DNA of 7,808 nt from an uncultured Brachyspira sp. (GTDB taxonomy: Bacteria; Spirochaetota; Brachyspiria; Brachyspirales; Brachyspiraceae): positions 1 through 7,808 of the forward strand of contig CAKVCJ010000077.1 in NCBI GenBank assembly GCA_934725655.1. The letters are read 5' to 3'. Of this stretch, positions 5,690 to 7,808 are shown piece after piece (within the stretch, counting starts at the first letter, position 1; each line of letters opens with the position of its first letter). The notes under the pieces are model-generated. The model searched no databases, was not told the origin of the DNA, and was given only the letters and a program-made list of their open reading frames with translations. A program made the position numbers and the translations under genes.

Positions 5690-6004
5690 ATGAGTGAATA
5701 TACAAAAAATAAACCTGCACAATCTAAAATAAAACCTTGGATACCTTTTATATTAGCAGTTATATATACAGTTTCGCCTGCTGACTTAGTACCTGATGCT
5801 TTACCTATTGCAGGCTGGATGGAAGATGGATTATTTTTGATAGCAGGCTTACTTAACGGCATACAGAATGGTGTTTTAGATGACAATAGCTCATTAAAAA
5901 AAATAATTAAATTTTTAAAATGGACACTTTTAATTATTGGTGTAATGGGTATATTGATAATTGTTCTTTCAGCTGCATTAGTTTTTAAAATGTCTAAAAA
6001 TTAA
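5690..6004 (+). CDS. DUF1232 (YkvA-like) membrane protein
   Basis: This is a 104-residue protein. Residues 29-47 carry the DUF1232 core: S-P-A-D-L-V-P-D-A-L-P-I-A-G-W-M-E-D-G, matching the family pattern sPiDliPdfiPvlGylDD. It lies in a hydrophobic hairpin (about 17-58) around the acidic/proline motif. A second strong membrane segment spans about 77-99 and ends in KMSKN, so both halves are likely in the inner membrane. Family function is not established. The ribosome site is modest (AGAGA, 5678-5682, 7 bases before the ATG). It follows the ankyrin gene by 36 bases on the same strand and converges on proA. Assignment to DUF1232 is confident; function is unknown. Confidence 0.85.
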   Translation: MSEYTKNKPAQSKIKPWIPFILAVIYTVSPADLVPDALPIAGWMEDGLFLIAGLLNGIQNGVLDDNSSLKKIIKFLKWTLLIIGVMGILIIVLSAALVFKMSKN

Positions 6005-6051
6005 AGAATAATATTAAAATAAATATATTATTAAATATTATTTTATTCTTT
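6003..6051. terminator. Weak AT-only hairpin between convergent DUF1232 gene and proA
   Basis: AAAGAATAATATT (6003-6015) can pair with AATATTATT and TTCTTT within 6034-6051, leaving an unpaired interior of five bases on the right arm. The element overlaps the last codons of proA. With only one G-C pair it is a poor intrinsic terminator, but it is the only dyad in the 33-base gap. Confidence 0.35.
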
Positions 6052-7336
6052 TATGTTTAAAACTTGCTTTGTGGCTTACATAATCGTCGACTATCTGATA
6101 GCTGCCAAAAAGCTTATATTTGTATATAGTTAAACCTTCTAATCCAACAGGACCTCTTGCATGAGTTTTGTTTGTTGATATCCCAACTTCTGCTCCAAAA
6201 CCATATCTAAACCCGTCAGAAAATCTTGTTGAAGTGTTGCAGTATACATTAGCAGAATCCGCATAAGTCATAAACTTTTCTATGTTGTCTTTATTTTCTG
6301 ATATTATTGAATCTGTATGATGAGAGCCGTATTTGTTTATATGATTATATGCTTCTTCTGTGTCTTCTACTATTTTTAATGATACTTCTTTATCTCCATA
6401 TTCTAAATGCCATTCTTTTACTTCGCCTATATCTGATTGATTAAGTATTTTTCTTACTTCTTCACAACCATTCATTTTTATATTATTTTCTTTAAATAAA
6501 TTATAAAGCTTTGGCAAGTATTCATTGGCTATATTTTTATTTATAAGTATAGTTTCAACAGCATTGCATGCACTTGGATATTGAACCTTTGAATCTAAAC
6601 ATATTTTTAATGCTTTTTCTTGATTAGCTGATTCATCTATATATAAATGACATATTCCGTCAGCATGCCCAAGTACAGGTATATTAGTATTTGATTTTAT
6701 GTATTGTACTAAGCTGTTGCCTCCTCTTGGTATTATAAGATCAACATATTTATCCATTGATAATAATTCTTTTATATCCTCTCTTGTAAATACCAAATTA
6801 ACAGAATGTTTTGGAAACTCTTCAATATTTTCTAATGTTTCGTTAATGATGTTAAATATTGCTTTGTTTGTGTTCTCTCCCTCAGCACCGCCTTTAAGTA
6901 TAACTGCATTAGAAGATTTTATACATAATGAAGATATTTGAGATATAACATCAGGACGGGCTTCAAATATTACAGCAATTAATCCAATAGGGCAGGATAT
7001 TTTTTTTAAAAGTAAATTATCATCAAGCTCTGTTTCTAATAATACTTTATTAATAGGGTCCTCTAATTTTACAACATCCTTTATACCAGAAACAATATCT
7101 ATCATTTTGTTTTCGTCCAATTTTAAACGATTAAACATTGAAAGAGAAATTTTATTTTCATCAAGAAGTTTTTTGGCATATTCTAAATCTTTTTTATTTG
7201 CTTCAAATATAATGTTTTTATTTTGTTCTAATTTATCAGCTATTTCTAATAATGCTTTATTTTTTATATCAGTACTTAATGATTGTAATTTGTATGTAGA
7301 ATCTTTTGCATTTTTTACCAAGTCTATTAATTGCAT
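6038..7336 (-). CDS. proA: Gamma-glutamyl phosphate reductase (glutamate-5-semialdehyde dehydrogenase)
   Basis: ProA reduces gamma-glutamyl phosphate with NADPH to glutamate-5-semialdehyde, the second step of proline synthesis from glutamate, in the cytoplasm. The protein is 432 residues, slightly longer than the usual 415-420, and is an aldehyde-dehydrogenase-fold enzyme. Visible landmarks are GLIAVIFEARPDV (118-130), SSNAVILKGGAE (141-152), PRGGNSLV (203-210), VLGHADGICHLYID (221-234), the catalytic Cys257 in QYPSACNAVETI, and the family signature FSDGFRYGFGAEVGIST (372-388) followed by THARGPVGLEGLT. I choose ATG 7336 rather than the in-frame ATG 7345, because GGAG (complement of 7346-7349) directly abuts the latter but is 9 bases from the former. 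No proB or proC is adjacent. It has its own consensus promoter. Confidence 0.96.
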   Translation of the reverse strand: MQLIDLVKNAKDSTYKLQSLSTDIKNKALLEIADKLEQNKNIIFEANKKDLEYAKKLLDENKISLSMFNRLKLDENKMIDIVSGIKDVVKLEDPINKVLLETELDDNLLLKKISCPIGLIAVIFEARPDVISQISSLCIKSSNAVILKGGAEGENTNKAIFNIINETLENIEEFPKHSVNLVFTREDIKELLSMDKYVDLIIPRGGNSLVQYIKSNTNIPVLGHADGICHLYIDESANQEKALKICLDSKVQYPSACNAVETILINKNIANEYLPKLYNLFKENNIKMNGCEEVRKILNQSDIGEVKEWHLEYGDKEVSLKIVEDTEEAYNHINKYGSHHTDSIISENKDNIEKFMTYADSANVYCNTSTRFSDGFRYGFGAEVGISTNKTHARGPVGLEGLTIYKYKLFGSYQIVDDYVSHKASFKHKRIK

Positions 7337-7345
7337 TATTTTCAT

Positions 7346-7349
7346 CTCC
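7346..7349 (-). promoter_or_regulatory. Ribosome binding site that decides the proA start
   Basis: GGAG on the minus strand directly touches ATG 7345, leaving no spacer, and is 9 bases from ATG 7336. The second ATG is therefore preferred. Confidence 0.7.
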
Positions 7350-7371
7350 GAAAAAAGTTTTATTAAATATT

Positions 7372-7400
7372 ATTATAATAGCTAATGCTTAAATTGTCAA
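7372..7400 (-). promoter_or_regulatory. proA promoter, perfect sigma70 consensus
   Basis: On the minus strand TTGACA (7395-7400) is separated by exactly 17 bases from TATAAT (7372-7377), matching the consensus at all 12 positions. Predicted transcription start is near 7365, giving a leader of about 29 bases. No operator-like dyad is seen in the leader. Confidence 0.85.
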
Positions 7401-7421
7401 AAAAGTTTATTATTCTTTTTT
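7399..7421 (-). terminator. Small hairpin after the TusA-like gene
   Basis: AAAAAAG and CTTTTTT (7415-7421 and 7399-7405 on the minus strand) form a 7-bp stem around a 9-base loop immediately at the TusA-like stop codon. The T-run is part of the stem, and the element overlaps the proA -35 box. It is at best a weak terminator, so read-through into proA is plausible. Confidence 0.3.
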
Positions 7422-7654
7422 TATTTCTTTTTTATTAAAGTAACCAATATGTCCTCGTTTTCTATATGCTCAAAACTTCCTTCATATCCATATTTGATGC
7501 ATCCTCGAATCACACTTTCACAGCTCGAATGCCCGCTAACTAAAACTTCTATAACTGTGTTTAATTCTGTATTGTTTATAGCCGCACATTTAGCCTGAAA
7601 AGAAGCCTGCGAACAAGACATTCCTCTCGTATCTATTTTTATAGTCTCTTGCAT
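7421..7654 (-). CDS. TusA-family small protein with CSQA in place of CPxP
   Basis: This is a 77-residue protein of TusA/SirA size. It opens with IDTRGMSC (7-14), matching the family's D-x-R-G-L-x-C-P-x-P start, then a helix (SFQAKCAAINN) and a strand-helix-strand second half: IEVLVSG, ESVIRGCIKYGYEG and EDILVTLIKKK. The sulfur-carrying Cys is C14, but the following CPxP prolines are replaced (C-S-Q-A). Three more Cys are present (C23, C45, C52). TusA relays persulfide sulfur for tRNA thiolation and cofactor synthesis, while YedF-like relatives have roles less well known. With the motif changed, sulfur transfer is plausible but not assured. AGGA (complement region 7661-7666) is about 7 bases before the ATG. 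It lies 84 bases upstream of proA on the same strand. No sulfurtransferase partner is in view. Confidence 0.75.
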   Translation of the reverse strand: MQETIKIDTRGMSCSQASFQAKCAAINNTELNTVIEVLVSGHSSCESVIRGCIKYGYEGSFEHIENEDILVTLIKKK

Positions 7655-7684
7655 AAAAAATCCTTTTACATTTTTTTATTAAGA

Positions 7685-7726
7685 TTAATAATATCATTTA
7701 TAAGGATATCAAATTATTATAATCAA
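7685..7726 (-). promoter_or_regulatory. Candidate promoter(s) of the TusA-like gene
   Basis: Two overlapping possibilities exist on the minus strand. One is TTGATA (7707-7712), 16 bases, then TATTAA (7685-7690). The other is TTGATT (7721-7726), 18 bases, then TATAAA (7697-7702). Each has one imperfect box, and the sequence does not decide between them. The second overlaps the hairpin at 7717-7748. Confidence 0.35.
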
Positions 7727-7748
7727 CTTATTAATTAAGTTATTATAA
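7717..7748. repeat. 13-bp inverted repeat (hairpin) upstream of the TusA-like gene
   Basis: TTATAAT-C-AACTTA (7717-7730) pairs perfectly with TAAGTT-ATTATAA (7736-7748) apart from one bulged C, around a 5-base loop (TTAAT). It has only one G-C pair per arm. It could terminate a gene entering from the right, act as an operator for the TusA-like gene, or be chance structure in AT-rich DNA. Confidence 0.5.
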
Positions 7749-7750
7749 CC

Positions 7751-7808
7751 TCTACCGCCACTTTATATTACTATAATATACATTCTAATAATATAACGTA
7801 GCGGTAGA
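7751..7808. repeat. GC-rich-armed inverted repeat at the right edge
   Basis: TCTACCGCCAC (7751-7761) and GTAGCGGTAGA (7798-7808) are inverted copies matching at 10 of 11 positions, with 8 contiguous perfect pairs at the outer ends. They flank a 36-base AT-only-like loop (7762-7797, two C). The arms are markedly richer in G and C than the surrounding noncoding DNA. The right arm ends exactly at the window edge and may continue. I do not recognise the element. No gene is seen from 7655 to 7808. Confidence 0.55.

Noticed and set aside
5221..5886. Minus-strand frames antisense to the ankyrin and DUF1232 genes
   Set aside because: The opposite strand holds clear ankyrin repeats and the DUF1232 motif; no start signals support these.
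6699..7385. Plus-strand frames antisense to proA
   Set aside because: ProA is intact with catalytic motifs; these frames have no ribosome site and no recognisable domain.

Overview
The window is very AT-rich (codons dominated by ATA, AGA, TTA and AAA) and carries genes that suggest an anaerobic host-associated spirochaete. Brachyspira is my best guess. It rests on the base composition, the ATA/AGA-rich codon use, the secreted ankyrin protein and small lipoprotein, and the style of acetate kinase, HPr and ProA. This is recognition from memory, not a database match.

Layout, left to right. A partial secreted, probably outer-membrane beta-barrel protein runs leftward off the window edge (1-418). 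It diverges from a rightward pair: a small GNAT-fold protein (553-1044) and an overlapping small META-domain lipoprotein (about 1038-1415) with no ordinary start codon. Acetate kinase (ackA, 1504-2694) follows with its own strong promoter. A bidirectional hairpin terminator separates it from a leftward operon reading HPr (ptsH) - GntP-family permease - dUTPase (dut), 4960 down to 2768. From a shared 129-bp divergent promoter region, a rightward pair starts: a secreted ankyrin-repeat protein (5090-5653) and a DUF1232/YkvA-like membrane protein (5690-6004). These converge on leftward proA (7336-6038), which has a perfect-consensus promoter. Upstream of proA is a leftward TusA-like small protein with an altered active-site motif (7654-7421). 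The last ~150 bases are noncoding and contain two inverted repeats.

Functional themes are mostly housekeeping: acetate/ATP production (AckA), sugar-acid uptake and carbon signalling (GntP, HPr), nucleotide sanitation (Dut) and proline synthesis (ProA), with envelope proteins between them. I see no mobile element, CRISPR array, rRNA or tRNA, and no stretch over 300 bases without a gene. I did not find a convincing new multi-gene system. The best leads are the lipoprotein's apparent non-AUG start, a sliding-clamp-like C-terminus on the GNAT protein, the CSQA-type TusA homologue, the extended HPr in an operon with gntP and dut, a recurrent extended -10 promoter architecture, and the GC-rich inverted repeat at the right edge.
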